DNA of 6,920 nucleotides, from positions 1 to 6,920 of the forward strand of contig CAYMRB010000497.1 in assembly GCA_964392615.1 (NCBI GenBank), read 5' to 3'. Of this stretch, positions 5,783 to 6,920 are shown in pieces (the stretch's first letter is position 1; each line of letters starts with the position of its first letter). Made by a program: the position numbers and the translations under genes. The notes below the pieces were generated by a model. The model ran no database searches. It saw nothing but the letters and a program-made list of their open reading frames with translations, and was not told where the DNA came from. The stretch comes from CAYMRB01 sp964392615. Its GTDB lineage: Bacteria; Planctomycetota; UBA8108.

Positions 5783-5792
5783 CTCCGAGCCC

Positions 5793-6473
5793 ATGATTCA
5801 TATCAACCTACTGCCGAAGGAACTGCAGCGAGCGGCGAAGACCCCGGTCCTGTTGTTCGTGACGGTGATCGCCGGCGTTGCGGTGACGGCGATCCTCGCG
5901 TGTGCGTACGCCTACCTGTGGATCGACGTCGGCGTCGTCAAGGACCGCGTCTCCCGCAAGCAGAACGAGGTGCGGACGCTACAGGCCAACGCGGATCAAC
6001 TCGACGCTCTCGAGTCGGACATCGACGACTACCGCGAACGCGAGAAGGCGATCATCGCCATCAAGACGAACCGCATCCTCTGGTCCAAGAAGCTCGAGGA
6101 GCTCATCCAGCTGACGCCCAACTACATCTGGATCGTCCGCTGCGAGATGAACGAGCTCGACATGGCCGAGCAGAAGAAGAGCAAGAAGGGGCTCGCGACC
6201 GGCGGGTCGCTCGAGCTGATGTGCTACTCGGTCGGTAGCGACGTGCAGCGCATGACGGCCTACCGCGAACGGCTCAAGGGGGCGGATGAGTTCTATCTCC
6301 GCTTTCTGGACGAATCGATCAAGCCGGGAAATTTCTTCTCCGACTTCATCAACATCAGCCGGCCCGAGTGGACCTTCGTCGTTCTCGACGACTACAAGGA
6401 ACCGAACAACCTGAGGTTCTACGTGCGACTGGACTTGCGGCCGCTCGTCGACTCGGAGAGCAAGGAAGCGTAA
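5793..6473 (+). CDS. pilN: Type IV pilus assembly protein PilN
   Basis: This 226-residue bitopic inner-membrane protein pairs with PilO in the periplasm and docks PilM in the cytoplasm. The N-terminus MIHINLLPKEL holds the INLLP motif (4-8) that inserts into a groove of PilM. One hydrophobic segment spans about residues 18-44, followed by a coiled-coil-like stretch (about 48-92, with many Leu, Arg, Glu and Asp). The periplasmic ferredoxin-like part starts near LEELIQLTPNYIWIVRCEMN (101-120) and ends with a strand LRFYVRLDLRPLV (207-219). A Lys-rich segment EQKKSKKG (126-133) sits between Cys117 and Cys144, and a further acidic/aromatic stretch (166-200) lengthens the domain. It is somewhat longer than many PilN proteins (about 180-210). 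The neighbours pilM and pilO confirm the call despite low sequence conservation in the periplasmic domain. Confidence 0.9.
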   Translation: MIHINLLPKELQRAAKTPVLLFVTVIAGVAVTAILACAYAYLWIDVGVVKDRVSRKQNEVRTLQANADQLDALESDIDDYREREKAIIAIKTNRILWSKKLEELIQLTPNYIWIVRCEMNELDMAEQKKSKKGLATGGSLELMCYSVGSDVQRMTAYRERLKGADEFYLRFLDESIKPGNFFSDFINISRPEWTFVVLDDYKEPNNLRFYVRLDLRPLVDSESKEA

Positions 6474-6489
6474 GGACCGGATACGACGC

Positions 6490-6920
6490 ATGAGAGTCAA
6501 CGAGAAACAGAAGATCATCGTCGTCGCGGCGGTGTTCGTAGCGATCGCCGGGGGGATCGGCACGCTGATCTACCTCAAGGTCGCCCAGCGCGCCGTCCTG
6601 GCGCGAGAGCTGTCGCGCTACGAGATCGAAGAGCAGGCGGCGCGGGCGAAGATCGCCCAGATCCCCGAGAGGATGAAGCAGAAGGCGAAGCTCGTCGAGA
6701 CGATCGACCGCTACGCCGCGATCCTGCCGCCCGAGGAGCACGCGGAGCACACCGCGTTCGTCAACATCATCGATTCGTACCGGCGCGACACGCAGATCCT
6801 GATCCAGAAGGCGGAATACGTCACGATCGATCGTGAGAAGAACAAGAGCGCGAAGAAGGAAAGCTTCGTGCGCCACCGCTATGGCTTCAAGCTGTTGGGA
6901 TCCGTGCCGGACTTCCTCGA
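6490..6920 (+). CDS. pilO: Type IV pilus assembly protein PilO, N-terminal part (cut by window end)
   Basis: The frame opens 16 bp after pilN and runs off the window after 143 codons with no stop. MRVNEKQK is followed by one membrane segment (about 9-29, IIVVAAVFVAIAGGIGTLIYL), then a charged coiled-coil region (about 36-78) ending in RYAAILPPEEH, the usual PilO transition to the globular domain. The last visible part, YGFKLLGSVPDFL (131-143), matches the strand-helix start of the PilO ferredoxin-like repeat. PilO forms a heterodimer with PilN and aligns the inner-membrane complex with PilP and the secretin PilQ; genes for those probably follow outside the window. AAGGA at 6472-6476 overlaps the pilN stop and can serve as ribosome-binding site. 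A Lys-rich loop (EKNKSAKKES, 116-125) resembles the one in PilN. Confidence 0.88.
   Translation, partial: MRVNEKQKIIVVAAVFVAIAGGIGTLIYLKVAQRAVLARELSRYEIEEQAARAKIAQIPERMKQKAKLVETIDRYAAILPPEEHAEHTAFVNIIDSYRRDTQILIQKAEYVTIDREKNKSAKKESFVRHRYGFKLLGSVPDFL

Overview
This 6.9 kb window of high-GC DNA reads entirely on the + strand. It comes from a bacterium that is probably Gram-negative and diderm, because it carries the pilMNO inner-membrane module of a type IV pilus machine. Strong C/G preference at third codon positions also produces many long antisense shadow frames. I cannot place the organism to a phylum. The mix of HPF, PtsN, YvcK, HPr and EI upstream of pilMNO suggests a lineage of the deltaproteobacterial type or a related diderm phylum. 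No mobile element, CRISPR array, tRNA or rRNA is visible.

Region 1 (about 98-4405) is a tightly packed run of regulatory genes behind a near-consensus sigma70 promoter (TTGACT, 17 bp, TATAAT at 98-126). The order is hpf (ribosome hibernation factor), a PtsN-type EIIA, a YvcK/CofD-like protein, HPr and enzyme I of the phosphotransferase system. ptsN/yvcK and yvcK/ptsH overlap by 17 and 23 bp, and ptsH and ptsI are 7 bp apart. Phosphate from PEP would pass EI -> HPr -> EIIA. No sugar permease (EIIB/EIIC) is present here, so this looks like a regulatory PTS. HPr also keeps the regulatory serine used by HPr kinase, although no hprK lies in the window.

The enzyme I gene is broken by a single-base loss near 3413-3424. 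The N-terminal half (phospho-His domain) and the C-terminal half (PEP-binding barrel) are both intact but lie in different frames. Restoring one base gives a 580-residue protein of normal length.

Region 2 (4406-4720) is a 315 bp non-coding gap with a possible but weak sigma54-like site, a 21-bp-spaced direct repeat and a short hairpin. Region 3 (4721-6920) starts a second operon: pilM (actin-like cytoplasmic ATPase), pilN (bitopic protein with the INLLP PilM-binding tail) and pilO, which is cut by the window edge. These form the platform linking the cytoplasmic pilus motor to the periplasmic secretin.

The window is mostly conserved, recognisable biology, and I do not see a convincing new system. 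The best points for a second look are the enzyme I frameshift, the YvcK-plus-PTS gene order, the altered HPr active-site loop, the HPF that stops where its dimerisation domain should start, and the Ala/Pro/Gly-rich insert in YvcK.
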